From positions 1-64,000 of the forward strand of contig NZ_JBHSGT010000041.1 of assembly GCF_042654605.1 (NCBI RefSeq): 64,000 bases of DNA. The letters are read 5' to 3'. Made by a program: the position numbers and the translations under genes. The DNA comes from Enterococcus_I eurekensis. GTDB taxonomy: Bacteria > Bacillota > Bacilli > Lactobacillales > Enterococcaceae. The notes beneath the pieces are model-generated. The model was given only the letters and a program-made list of their open reading frames with translations. It did no database searches and was not told the DNA's origin. Below are positions 40,874-49,325 of the stretch, piece by piece; position 1 is the first letter of the stretch; each line of letters starts with the position of its first letter.

Positions 40874-43411
40874 CTACTCCCTTTTCGACTCATCATCGAC
40901 AATTAACAACGCAATCATCACGTATAAAATCCAGTTATCTCGGTGGTAAAGCAAGTAACTTGGAACCCATTTCGTTGCATACTTGGCTTTGTATTTTCGT
41001 AATCCTTGGAAAGAATAAAAACGCGAACCAAATTGATAAACCAAATGAGCAATTTTTTCTTGAATGAAACTTTTTTGCGTAACACCAACATTTGATAAAG
41101 GTGCCATCCCTAAACTAAAATAATCGATTCCTTGTGCTTGGCTCCATTCAAATAAGTGAATAAATAAAAAGTCCATACTGCCTGAAGGCGCCTTTTGTGG
41201 GTGGTGTCGCATTAGATCAATTGTGATAACTTCCTTGTCATACGTCGGCATAATATTGGAAAAAGCCACGATAGCCTGATTTTCATCACGAACAATGGCT
41301 AGCTCTGCTCGTTGCAAATATTCCTCTGAAAAGAAACCTAACGAAAAGCCTTTTTCTTTACGACTACCTAGCCATGCATCAGAAATTACTTTGATCTCCG
41401 CCATCATTTCTGGACTAAATGGTGGCTGCAAAACTTCGAATTGATAACCCGATTTTATCAATTTATTAATTAACGCTCGGTTGCCCTTCATTTTTTTACC
41501 TGATAATGTAAAATCAGGTAAATAAACACGCGCCTCTTCCCCCATTTTGAAAAATTCATAGCCATATTCATGCAGTAAGAAAACAAACTCTTCGCTAACT
41601 TCATAGAAAACTGGTGTGTAACCTAAAACATCGCCTGCTTCAATAATCGCTGTAATAGCTTCCGGGAAATCCTCTTTTTTTCCTGAAGGATCCCCCATCA
41701 CGATACATTTATTATTATAAATCGCAAACTGGAAAAAGACGGTTGGTTCGTCGGCGTTTTGATAAACAAAAATTCGTTTATCTTTTAAGAAAACAAGTTG
41801 GCTCGTTAAATTACCGCCATAGTTCCGGAGAATGTTTTGGACAAGCGCTTCATTGAACGCTTCTCCTAGTAGTTCTTTTGTTCCTTGTAAATAACGGATT
41901 AAAAGTGCACTACATAAAATAATCGAAAGGATGATTAACAAACTATAAAGCCAAATTTCACCAATCGAAACATTCACTAAGTGTAAGGCTCGAAAATGAA
42001 AGGATTTTGGTAGCCCTTGTCGATTTTCAACGCCAAGAACAATGTAACTAATTGAAAAAATAGCTAAAATCAAGCCGTCAATTGTTAACCATTCCCAAGC
42101 GTACACGAATTGTTTACGGAACAATTCTTTGCGAGTGAAGAATGTTAGTAAGAAAAGAACCAACAAATAAATTTGTAACAGTACGCCATATCCGAGTAGG
42201 AAACAGTAAATACTTGTTCCTACGAGTAACACATAGGCTGGGAGTAAACTCCTTTTAACTTTCGCTGCTAACCCTCGACCGACAATTAAGAAAAAACTAC
42301 CAATGATAATATTGGGAATTTGCGAAAACAAATGAGCTGTTGGCAAATGAAATTGCTGCAGCCAAATGTATTGGTCAAACCATTTCGGAAAGACATTCGA
42401 CATCATTAACAAAATACCAAAAACGTAATAGCTAATGACCGTCAATTTCTGAAGGACTTGAAAGAACAATTGTTTAGGAACCCCTTCATAGCGCATGTTG
42501 ATTTGATTGGCTGACGTATGCACAAAAACGGGTAAGCTAATTAAAAAGGGCACAATATAATAAAAAAATCGATAGAGTAATAGCCAGCTAGTTGCTAGTT
42601 CATTGGACAGTCCCAGGCGCGTTAAGCCAACGAGCATCACTAAATCAAAACTCCCTAATGAACCTGGAATCATCGAGAGGACACCTATCACACTGGCCGC
42701 CACAAATAGTGGAAAAATACTAGCCATGTGCTGATTCAATCCCATTAATTGACCGACTACAAAAAAAGTTACAATGACTCCCGTCCATTCCAAAAAGGAA
42801 ATCATAATCAACGAAAGTGCCTCTTTACTGTTAACGGTTTGCTCTTTTTTTTGATTCCAAATAGAATGAATCAAAAGTACGACCGGGACATACAAACTTC
42901 CCCCTAACAACCAAATCCAATGGTGATCAGTGGTCAAAACATCTGCGAAAAAACCGACAATTAGCGCAAAAAAACTATAAATCGATAGACCGGACATCAT
43001 AAATAAAAAGATTTTCGATAACGAGGCCGCTAAAACTTTTGTTTCTTTATTTTTCCCATATATTTGCGAGCGTAAACCAATACTGACAACACCACCAAAA
43101 CCAGCCACGTTATTGATTGTATTAATCATCCAACTCGTTTCAAACAAGTATTTTTTCGAGAGTTTTTGATCTAAATTCTTATTCAAAATCCAATCGTAAC
43201 CAATCATCGGAATCACAGCTATTCCACCAACAAGCAACATCACGAGCGTTTTCCACGGCGCAATCTGGCTAAAGATTGATAATAATGCCTCATAGGACAA
43301 ACTTTTGTTGAGTAACAATAATTCACGAACAACGATTACAATAATTGACAGGAACAATAGAAATTTCAAATAACCAAAATACTTTTTAAAAAATGCCATC
43401 ACTTTTTTCAT
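40874..43411 (-). CDS. mprF: bifunctional phosphatidylglycerol lysyltransferase/flippase
   Basis: An 845-residue membrane protein. The N-terminal ~520 residues hold about fourteen hydrophobic helices, including the flippase signature P-G-S-L-G-S-F-D-L-V-M-L. The soluble C-terminal DUF2156 domain (about 530-840) has S-Q-L-V-F-L-K-D-K, C-I-V-M-G-D-P-S-G, and F-S-L-G-M-A-P-L-S-N. MprF attaches lysine (or other residues) from aminoacyl-tRNA to phosphatidylglycerol and flips it outward, lowering surface charge and raising resistance to cationic peptides. Its start overlaps the stop of the upstream hydrolase gene (ATGA). Confidence 0.95.
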   Translation of the reverse strand: MKKVMAFFKKYFGYLKFLLFLSIIVIVVRELLLLNKSLSYEALLSIFSQIAPWKTLVMLLVGGIAVIPMIGYDWILNKNLDQKLSKKYLFETSWMINTINNVAGFGGVVSIGLRSQIYGKNKETKVLAASLSKIFLFMMSGLSIYSFFALIVGFFADVLTTDHHWIWLLGGSLYVPVVLLIHSIWNQKKEQTVNSKEALSLIMISFLEWTGVIVTFFVVGQLMGLNQHMASIFPLFVAASVIGVLSMIPGSLGSFDLVMLVGLTRLGLSNELATSWLLLYRFFYYIVPFLISLPVFVHTSANQINMRYEGVPKQLFFQVLQKLTVISYYVFGILLMMSNVFPKWFDQYIWLQQFHLPTAHLFSQIPNIIIGSFFLIVGRGLAAKVKRSLLPAYVLLVGTSIYCFLLGYGVLLQIYLLVLFLLTFFTRKELFRKQFVYAWEWLTIDGLILAIFSISYIVLGVENRQGLPKSFHFRALHLVNVSIGEIWLYSLLIILSIILCSALLIRYLQGTKELLGEAFNEALVQNILRNYGGNLTSQLVFLKDKRIFVYQNADEPTVFFQFAIYNNKCIVMGDPSGKKEDFPEAITAIIEAGDVLGYTPVFYEVSEEFVFLLHEYGYEFFKMGEEARVYLPDFTLSGKKMKGNRALINKLIKSGYQFEVLQPPFSPEMMAEIKVISDAWLGSRKEKGFSLGFFSEEYLQRAELAIVRDENQAIVAFSNIMPTYDKEVITIDLMRHHPQKAPSGSMDFLFIHLFEWSQAQGIDYFSLGMAPLSNVGVTQKSFIQEKIAHLVYQFGSRFYSFQGLRKYKAKYATKWVPSYLLYHRDNWILYVMIALLIVDDESKRE

Positions 43412-44142
43412 TTCTCCACCTCACCAACCGAATTCAAAAATGCTAAAACTTCTTGATTAAAACTGTCTGGATTTCTTCTTGCATAAAAATGATTTTCGCC
43501 CTTCATCCGAACAAAGGATGCCTGTGGGATTGATCGAGCTAAAAATTTTGAATGACGCAATGTGACCAAATCACGATAACCGACAATAATTAGCGTTGGA
43601 CAAGCGATTTGATGTAACTGACTTTCGGAAACACCGCTATCGTGTAGCATGAGTCGAATCATCGATAATTTTTGCTGATATTTAGGAATAAAAAAATGAC
43701 CCAACCAAAACCAAATCAACTGAGCATAGCTCCACCAATTAGCCCAAAATTTCACTCCTGAAACAAAAATATTCCCAGAATTTAAAACCAATGCGCGGAC
43801 TTTTTGAGGATACAAGACACTAAAAACAAGCGCCAAATTTGCTCCGTCACTAAAACCTAAAATCGTCACATCGCTCAATGATTCTTGTGCAATGAGCTGA
43901 ACTAAATCATCTGCCATCAAAGGAAAATCTAAATACGGTTGAGTATTATTCGATTTTCCATGTGCACGACTATCAATCACATACACGGTAAAATATTTTT
44001 CAAATAAGGGGACTTGATGAGAAAAATACCCCCCGCTATCGCCATTGCCATGCAAAAGGAAAAGCGGTTCACCAACGCCACTTTTTTCATAATAAATCTC
44101 AGTGCCATCTGGCATTTGACTATAAAAAGCTTCTTTCTTCAT
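43408..44142 (-). CDS. alpha/beta-fold hydrolase linked to mprF
   Basis: A 244-residue alpha/beta-hydrolase. It has L-F-L-L-H-G-N-G-D-S-G-G, the nucleophile elbow I-L-G-F-S-D-G-A-N-L (Ser near residue 89), P-T-L-I-I-V-G-Y-R-D-L-V (Asp) and K-G-E-N-H-F-Y (His). The ATG at 44142 has AAGGGG nine bases upstream; an in-frame extension to 44187 lacks one. It overlaps mprF by 4 bp. Hydrolases adjacent to mprF can deacylate aminoacyl-phosphatidylglycerol (as in the AhyD/VirJ type), which is a plausible but unproved role. Confidence 0.82.
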   Translation of the reverse strand: MKKEAFYSQMPDGTEIYYEKSGVGEPLFLLHGNGDSGGYFSHQVPLFEKYFTVYVIDSRAHGKSNNTQPYLDFPLMADDLVQLIAQESLSDVTILGFSDGANLALVFSVLYPQKVRALVLNSGNIFVSGVKFWANWWSYAQLIWFWLGHFFIPKYQQKLSMIRLMLHDSGVSESQLHQIACPTLIIVGYRDLVTLRHSKFLARSIPQASFVRMKGENHFYARRNPDSFNQEVLAFLNSVGEVEK

Positions 44143-44293
44143 CTGTTTCAACCCCTTTTTTGCTCGAGTATGCCTTGTCTTAATCATACATCAACTTCAC
44201 TTTTTTGCCTTGTGACAACCGAGTGATTTTAAATTTTTTTAGAAAAAAATACGACTGGTCCAAAAGTACCTTTTACGTAACGATCTATAAAAA

Positions 44294-44340
44294 TAAAAAT
44301 CCCATGAAATCAGTGTTTTATCAAACAGATTTCATGGAAC
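44294..44340 (-). terminator. terminator of the dehydrogenase gene
   Basis: On the minus strand TCCATGAAATC pairs with GATTTCATGGGA and is followed by TTTTTATTTTT. Confidence 0.85.
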
Positions 44341-44387
44341 TTGGTTATTTAATTTTTTGATTCCGCCTTGTTTATACGAATGATTAT

Positions 44388-45416
44388 TTAAACATATAGA
44401 TGCATTGGATACGTTAAGTAATTGGGTTCTTCTAATTTATCAGCCGTAATTAAGCCGGTTGGTGCATGTAGGAGTGATGGAATGCGATTCACAATTGTTG
44501 CACATGTGTGAGCAACAGTATCTGGTTTCTCTAGTGAAAAGACCATATTTGGTTCTCCCGTAATTTCCCAGTCGCACATATCGCCATCTGTTTCACGATA
44601 AACTTTTCCAATACATTCAACTTCCAACTCAATTCCTTGGTGTGTTTGAATCGTCGTTACCGCAGACATACCAATTGCCTCACCTGCTGGGATAGTCCGA
44701 CCAAGTGTTTCGGAGTAAACATCTTCTTCTAAAACAAATGGTACGCTCTTTTGACTAATCGACTGAATCGTCCAATTCATTTTGGCACAAATTCCTTCTG
44801 CCGCATTCCACATATAAGAAGGGAAACTTTCAGCTTGGGCAATTTCTTTTTCAAATTTAGCCAAATCATATCCTGCGCCATGCGCTTCAGCCAACGCCAA
44901 GCCATAATCTTCGACATTATAACTCACGGCACCTTTAATTTTTGTAATCTGATTCATCCCCGCCATCATTAAGGTTGGCATATTAATCCAATAAATATCT
45001 TGCATGCCACTTCCAGTGATTGTTACTCCATTATCTTTGGCTAATCGATCCAAACGATTCGAAACAGTTGGTGACGTATTCCATGAATAAATCGCTTCTT
45101 CACAAGTTGTGATAACATTCACTTTATTCGTCAAACATGTTTCAAATATTTTTTCCATTTCCGGCATGTAACTAAAAACGGTAACGATTGCTACGTCTGC
45201 ATCGCAATGATCAAATACCTCTTGGGCATTGTCTGAAATTTTAACACCTGTTTGATACCCTAATTCGGCAAACGTACCAATATCTTGTCCGACTACTGCT
45301 GGATTACTATCAATTGCGCCGACAATTTCTGCTCCGTGACTAACTAAATACTTGATAATTGATTTTGACATCTTACCACAGCCATATTGCACTACACGTA
45401 CTTTCTCGTTAAACAT
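44388..45416 (-). CDS. NAD(P)-dependent dehydrogenase, 2,4-diaminopentanoate dehydrogenase / DapB-like
   Basis: A 342-residue oxidoreductase. The Rossmann start is V-R-V-V-Q-Y-G-C-G-K-M-S-K-S, followed by V-V-G-A-I-D-S-N (residues ~28-35). The later blocks G-S-G-M-Q-D-I-Y-W and the C-terminal H-A-P-T-G-L-I-T-A match 2,4-diaminopentanoate dehydrogenase-like proteins. That enzyme serves ornithine fermentation in clostridia. No ornithine-fermentation genes are here, so the substrate is uncertain. The start ATG at 45416 follows GGAGG by nine bases. It is the target of the divergently encoded MerR regulator through an adjoining promoter with a 19-bp spacer. Confidence 0.72.
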   Translation of the reverse strand: MFNEKVRVVQYGCGKMSKSIIKYLVSHGAEIVGAIDSNPAVVGQDIGTFAELGYQTGVKISDNAQEVFDHCDADVAIVTVFSYMPEMEKIFETCLTNKVNVITTCEEAIYSWNTSPTVSNRLDRLAKDNGVTITGSGMQDIYWINMPTLMMAGMNQITKIKGAVSYNVEDYGLALAEAHGAGYDLAKFEKEIAQAESFPSYMWNAAEGICAKMNWTIQSISQKSVPFVLEEDVYSETLGRTIPAGEAIGMSAVTTIQTHQGIELEVECIGKVYRETDGDMCDWEITGEPNMVFSLEKPDTVAHTCATIVNRIPSLLHAPTGLITADKLEEPNYLTYPMHLYV

Positions 45417-45459
45417 TTTTAATTCCTCCGCTTTCATTTGAATTTATTTTCACATTCAT

Positions 45460-45490
45460 AGTATAATATCTATAGTAACTATAGAGTCAA
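45460..45490 (-). promoter_or_regulatory. MerR-type promoter with operator, 19-bp spacer
   Basis: On the minus strand -35 TTGACT (45490-45485) and -10 TATACT (45465-45460) are separated by 19 bp. The spacer contains a 15-bp palindrome, CTATAGTTACTATAG (45484-45470). An overlong spacer holding the dyad is the hallmark of promoters activated by MerR-family DNA distortion. Confidence 0.85.
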
Positions 45491-45499
45491 GGGAGTGTT

Positions 45500-46333
45500 T
45501 TGAAATTGTTTTCAAAAATGAAAATTGGTGATTTCGCCCAGTACAATCAAATTTCAATTCAAGCTTTACGTCACTATGAAAAAATTAATTTAATGCACCC
45601 AATCGAAGTCGATCCAATAACCAATTATCGCTACTATCACATTAAACAATCAGCCGTGATTGATAACATTCAATTTTTCCAACAGTTGGATTTTTCATTG
45701 GCCGAAATTAAACAAATGATGAATGATACGAAAAATCCAACAATGTTAAATCAATTAATTGAAAATAAGAAGTCTGAACTAGAAAATGAATTAAACAGCA
45801 TTCGGCAGCAATTACAGGATATTCGAAGTTTTCAAGAAGGTGCGCTACTGTATCAAGAAAAAAAGGATTGTCGCGAAATAGAGCTTGTTGATTTTCCAAA
45901 TCGTTGGGTCTTACCGCATGCTTCTACAAAAAATATTTATCAAATGACGGATGAAGAATACGAGTTTTCCTTGCGCGAATTCAAGTCACAACGAAACCAA
46001 GCACTCAAATTTAATCGGGTAGGGTCGCTGATGTCTCTTCAATCATTTACAAATGAGACCTTTCAGTCACACGAATTCTTTATTTTCTCAGATAAAAAAA
46101 CGCCCCAAACAAAAAAATTAAAAAAAGGAACTTATGCGACTTTTTATTGTCACTCTTTCGAAGAAGAAATTAAACAATTGCCCCTTTTCAAAAAGACATT
46201 GGCTGAACAAGGTTATCAAGTTATCGGTGATTACATTTGCGAAGTGCTTTACGAAAACAGTAAAACCTCTGACGTGAATCGTTCAATGTTTATTCGCATG
46301 CAAATTCCTGTAAAAAAGAAGCGACTTATTTGA
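45500..46333 (+). CDS. MerR-family transcriptional regulator with GyrI-like effector domain
   Basis: A 277-residue regulator. The winged helix is at ~6-75: M-K-I-G-D-F-A-Q-Y-N-Q-I-S-I-Q-A-L-R-H-Y-E-K-I, then Y-R-Y-Y and L-A-E-I-K-Q-M-M. A long dimerisation helix (about 78-115) and a C-terminal GyrI/BmrR-like ligand domain (Y-A-T-F-Y-C-H-S-F-E-E-E) follow. The TTG at 45500 after AGGGAG gives short (4 bp) spacing, and TTG 45506 is an alternative. It is divergent from the dehydrogenase and should activate it on binding an unknown small molecule. Confidence 0.85.
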   Translation: MKLFSKMKIGDFAQYNQISIQALRHYEKINLMHPIEVDPITNYRYYHIKQSAVIDNIQFFQQLDFSLAEIKQMMNDTKNPTMLNQLIENKKSELENELNSIRQQLQDIRSFQEGALLYQEKKDCREIELVDFPNRWVLPHASTKNIYQMTDEEYEFSLREFKSQRNQALKFNRVGSLMSLQSFTNETFQSHEFFIFSDKKTPQTKKLKKGTYATFYCHSFEEEIKQLPLFKKTLAEQGYQVIGDYICEVLYENSKTSDVNRSMFIRMQIPVKKKRLI

Positions 46334-46350
46334 GTAACTCATAAAACATT

Positions 46351-46388
46351 TAAGCACCTTATGACGTCATTTGCCATAAGGTGCTTAC
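46351..46388. terminator. hairpin between the merR gene and the sialidase remnant
   Basis: AAGCACCTTATG pairs perfectly with CATAAGGTGCTT, with an 11-base loop. The T-tracts are weak, so termination efficiency is uncertain. Confidence 0.6.
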
Positions 46389-47182
46389 TTATTGTAATTC
46401 ATCAAATCGAATCGTTACAAATGTTGATTGTAACAATCCTGGCTGATCACTTTCGGTCTCGTATAGTATGCCAATTCGACCATCGTTTAATTGTGTCATA
46501 CAAGAATACACAAATGCACCTGGTTCGATGACTTTTTCAGTAATCCATTTTTCCTCGCCATATTGACTATGGACTAATTGTAAAAAACTAGTTGTACTTC
46601 AAAAAGTTATGTCTTTTTAGCAGTATCAAATTTAGTGTAAATCGTCGCTAAACGTTGTTCGTTTAAATAAACATAACCAGATTTATCCACTCGATAGGCC
46701 GTCGTTTCACCAGTCTGAGTTTGAACTTGCTCATCGCTCAATAAGCGATACACCTTTTGATTCCCATCGATTAATTTTTTATCGCCATCAATATAACCCG
46801 TGCCTGTCTGGCTCAAATACCATCCGACACCACCTGGCGTATGATTAAACACACCCCAAACCGTATCGGTTACTTGATCGTGTAACAAGGAAATATCCAT
46901 CGCAGCTGGTCCATCTTCACCTTCATCGCCAAGATAAGCAACGGTTGTTTGACTATTTGTCCACGTTAATCCGTTATCATAGCTACGACGAATGACGTTA
47001 TTGATTTGATTCGGATTGTCATTTTGATTGACCAGTCGCGCATCATTTGCTGCAATTAGTATGTTTTCGTTTGTATAAATCAACGATGGAATACGGTAAG
47101 CCTTTGAACCATTATCACCTGGATAAAATAAAATCTGCTGATTACTCACTAAAAAAACTCCCATAAGGTGTCTTTCAAGCAC
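46389..47182 (-). pseudogene. sialidase (neuraminidase), internally deleted
   Basis: The N-terminal part (47182-46607) has the sialidase F/RIP-type motif A-Y-R-I-P-S-L-I, the catalytic-Asp region N-D-A-R, and one Asp box S-Y-D-N-G-L-T-W. It stops at a TAA at 46609-46607. Immediately beyond, in a different frame, a block of about 65 codons encodes L-Q-L-V-H-S-Q-Y-G-E-E-K-W, M-T-Q-L-N-D-G-R-I-G-I-L-Y-E and F-V-T-I-R-F-D-E-L-Q, the end of a sialidase. Roughly 200 or more central residues (further Asp boxes, catalytic Tyr/Glu region) are missing, as is a signal peptide. The gene is dead, but its catabolite-control site remains upstream. Confidence 0.8.
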
Positions 47183-47221
47183 CTGATTTATTCACGTTTC
47201 AAATAAAAAGCTTAACACAAT

Positions 47222-47235
47222 CGTAAACGCTTTCC
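47222..47235 (-). promoter_or_regulatory. cre (CcpA) site upstream of the sialidase remnant
   Basis: On the minus strand GGAAAGCGTTTACG fits the cre consensus TGWAARCGYTWNCW at 12 of 14 positions. It lies about 40 bp upstream of the remnant's start. Confidence 0.6.
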
Positions 47236-47261
47236 AATAGATAGTCAGACATTGTTTAAGG

Positions 47262-47298
47262 CAAAAAAAAGCGAAAACTTTTTAGTTTTCGCTTTTTG
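47262..47298. terminator. bidirectional terminator downstream of cshA
   Basis: AAAAAGCGAAAACT pairs with AGTTTTCGCTTTTT, with A- and T-runs on both flanks. Confidence 0.92.
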
Positions 47299-47305
47299 GC
47301 TTTAA

Positions 47306-48916
47306 TTAATCTTGGTTGTTACGGATCACAAAGCTACGTTTTTTATCGCCGCTTTGACGTTTGCTACGGTCTGCACCGTTACCGCTGCGTCCACGGTTAT
47401 CTTCTGTACGAGGGGCACGGCGCTCATCGCGTCCGCGACCTTCACCACCGCGTGAACGACGGTCATCACGGCCACGACCTTCGCCACGAGGGCGACGATC
47501 ATCACGGTTTCCACCTTCACGACGGCCACCGCCTGAGCGATTGCCTCCACGACGGTTACCACCGCCACCTTTATTACCAAAGCCTTTTTTGCCTTGTGGT
47601 AATGGACGTTCTGGTGTGATATTTACGGGTTCCATATCTGCTGGATCTTTTGCTAATGTTTTAACTAACAATGCAACTAAATCTTGGGGACTGTGCTCTT
47701 CAAGTAATTGATCAGCTACTTCTAAGTAACGATCCAAACCATTTTCTGCAATTTTACTGCTTACTTGTTCTACTGCAGCATTTAATTGACCAGAGAATGC
47801 TTCTTTTTCACTTGGTGGACGTAATGGCGTCATACGTTTTTTCGTTAAGTTTTCGATAACGTGTAAGTAGCTCATTTCGTTTGGAGTTACGAAAGTTACT
47901 GACACACCTTCTTTACCAGCACGGCCTGTACGACCAATACGGTGAACATAGCTTTCTGGATCTTGAGGGATATCGTAGTTGTAAACGTGTGTTACACCTG
48001 AAATATCTAGTCCACGAGCCGCTACGTCAGTCGCAACTAAGATGTCTAATTGACCATTCTTGAATGAACGTAAAACGCTCATACGTTTTTGTTGTGTTAA
48101 ATCGCCATGGATTCCTTCTGCTTTGTAACCACGAGCTTCTAATCCACGAGCTAATTCGTCAACACGGCGTTTCGTACGGCCGAAAACGATGGTTAATTCT
48201 GGTGTTTGAACGTCTAATAAACGAGTCATGATATCGAATTTTTCGAAATCTTTTGAACGTACGTAAAATTGTTCAATTAAATCAGCAGTCATTTCTTTTG
48301 CTTTGATTTTTACGTGTTCCGGTTCTTTCATGAATTTCACGCCAATGTTTTTAATTGCTGGCGGCATTGTTGCTGAGAATAATAATGTTTGGCGTTGCTC
48401 AGGGACTTGAGAGATAATCGATTCGATATCTTCTAGGAAGCCCATGTTCAGCATTTCATCGGCTTCGTCTAATACTAACGTTTCAACTGTTCCTAGTTTT
48501 AACGTACGACGGTTAATGTGGTCTAACATACGACCCGGTGTACCAACAACGATATGTGGATTGTCTTTTAGTTGACGGATTTGGCGACCGATATCCGCGC
48601 CTCCGTAAACAGCTGATACACGAATTTTTTTATCGCGACCTAATCGGTGTAATTCTTCTTGTGTTTGAATCGCTAATTCACGTGTTGGAGCAATGACTAA
48701 TCCTTGGATTTGGCGAAGTTGTGGATCAATTTTTTCTAACATTGGCAAACCAAAAGCTGCTGTTTTACCAGTACCTGTTTGTGCTTGACCAATAACATCT
48801 TTACCTTCTAAGGCCATTGGGATTGTTTCAGCTTGGATCGGTGTCGCTTCTTCAAAACCTGCACGTTCAACGGATGCAAGTAATTCTGGTGATAAGTTTA
48901 ATTCTTTAAATTTCAA
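47306..48916 (-). CDS. cshA: DEAD-box RNA helicase
   Basis: A 536-residue ATP-dependent RNA helicase of the CshA type, linked to RNA degradosome and cold adaptation in Firmicutes. All motifs are present in order: Q-motif A-T-P-I-Q, I A-Q-T-G-T-G-K-T, Ia P-T-R-E-L-A, II D-E-A-D, III S-A-T, IV I-V-F-G-R-T, V A-A-R-G-L-D-I, VI H-R-I-G-R-T-G-R-A-G. The C-terminal ~90 residues are a low-complexity Arg/Gly/Asp tail (RGG-like, R-G-E-G-R-G-R-D-D-R-R repeats). The TTG at 48916 (M-K-F-K-E-L-N) is chosen, as AGGAGG lies seven bases upstream. It has a leader of about 336 nt. Confidence 0.95.
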   Translation of the reverse strand: MKFKELNLSPELLASVERAGFEEATPIQAETIPMALEGKDVIGQAQTGTGKTAAFGLPMLEKIDPQLRQIQGLVIAPTRELAIQTQEELHRLGRDKKIRVSAVYGGADIGRQIRQLKDNPHIVVGTPGRMLDHINRRTLKLGTVETLVLDEADEMLNMGFLEDIESIISQVPEQRQTLLFSATMPPAIKNIGVKFMKEPEHVKIKAKEMTADLIEQFYVRSKDFEKFDIMTRLLDVQTPELTIVFGRTKRRVDELARGLEARGYKAEGIHGDLTQQKRMSVLRSFKNGQLDILVATDVAARGLDISGVTHVYNYDIPQDPESYVHRIGRTGRAGKEGVSVTFVTPNEMSYLHVIENLTKKRMTPLRPPSEKEAFSGQLNAAVEQVSSKIAENGLDRYLEVADQLLEEHSPQDLVALLVKTLAKDPADMEPVNITPERPLPQGKKGFGNKGGGGNRRGGNRSGGGRREGGNRDDRRPRGEGRGRDDRRSRGGEGRGRDERRAPRTEDNRGRSGNGADRSKRQSGDKKRSFVIRNNQD

Positions 48917-49252
48917 ATAAATCCTCCTAGTGGTGATTGAATACGTCTCCCGCATTCATCGCTTGTTTGTAGGGTTCCCCCTCTGTCAGTTCATCAACTG
49001 TTCTGACTTGAAGCGTTGTTTTTGATAAATGACGTAAAAGTGGATGTCCCTAGCCAAACTTTCACTCATTTCCCACCGAAAAACCGCTTCTTGAAGGCAT
49101 TAGAAAAGACTAGGACAAGTAATCAATTCCCTTTTGTCTTAGCCTCATTGCGAATATAAATTCATTCTGACTATAAATAGTCACCTTATGTTTAGTTTAT
49201 CTTCATTATTGATTATCTTGAGTTGATAATCATTCTCTTCATCTTTCGGCAC
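48917..49252 (-). promoter_or_regulatory. long 5' leader of cshA (about 336 nt)
   Basis: The predicted transcript start near 49252 leaves a 5' UTR of about 336 nt. It holds possible short ORFs, such as a 27-codon one starting M-S-E-S-L-A-R-D-I near 49065, and a nine-codon one near the 5' end starting M-K-R-M-I-I. No known riboswitch was recognised. Long leaders are typical of cold-regulated or autoregulated helicase genes. Confidence 0.5.
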
Positions 49253-49258
49253 GGTAAT

Positions 49259-49287
49259 ATTCTAACACAGCTGAAAGATTTCAGCAA
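49259..49287 (-). promoter_or_regulatory. cshA promoter with internal dyad
   Basis: On the minus strand -35 TTGCTG (49287-49282) and -10 TAGAAT (49264-49259) have a 17-bp spacer. A perfect dyad GCTGAAA-TC-TTTCAGC (49285-49270) covers the -35 and spacer, the position of a repressor site. Confidence 0.65.
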
Positions 49288-49325
49288 GTTTCAACAACTG
49301 TTTACATAATTTTTCTTATACTTTC

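Noticed and set aside
46374..47170. Ten-base direct repeat (CCATAAGGTG) flanking the sialidase remnant, as a deletion or insertion footprint
   Set aside because: A repeat this short is expected by chance over about 800 bp, and the actual deletion junction is inside, near 46607.
47326..47711. Long antisense and alternate-frame ORFs over the cshA 3' end
   Set aside because: They result from the low-complexity Arg/Gly repeat of the helicase tail; no ribosome sites or families fit.
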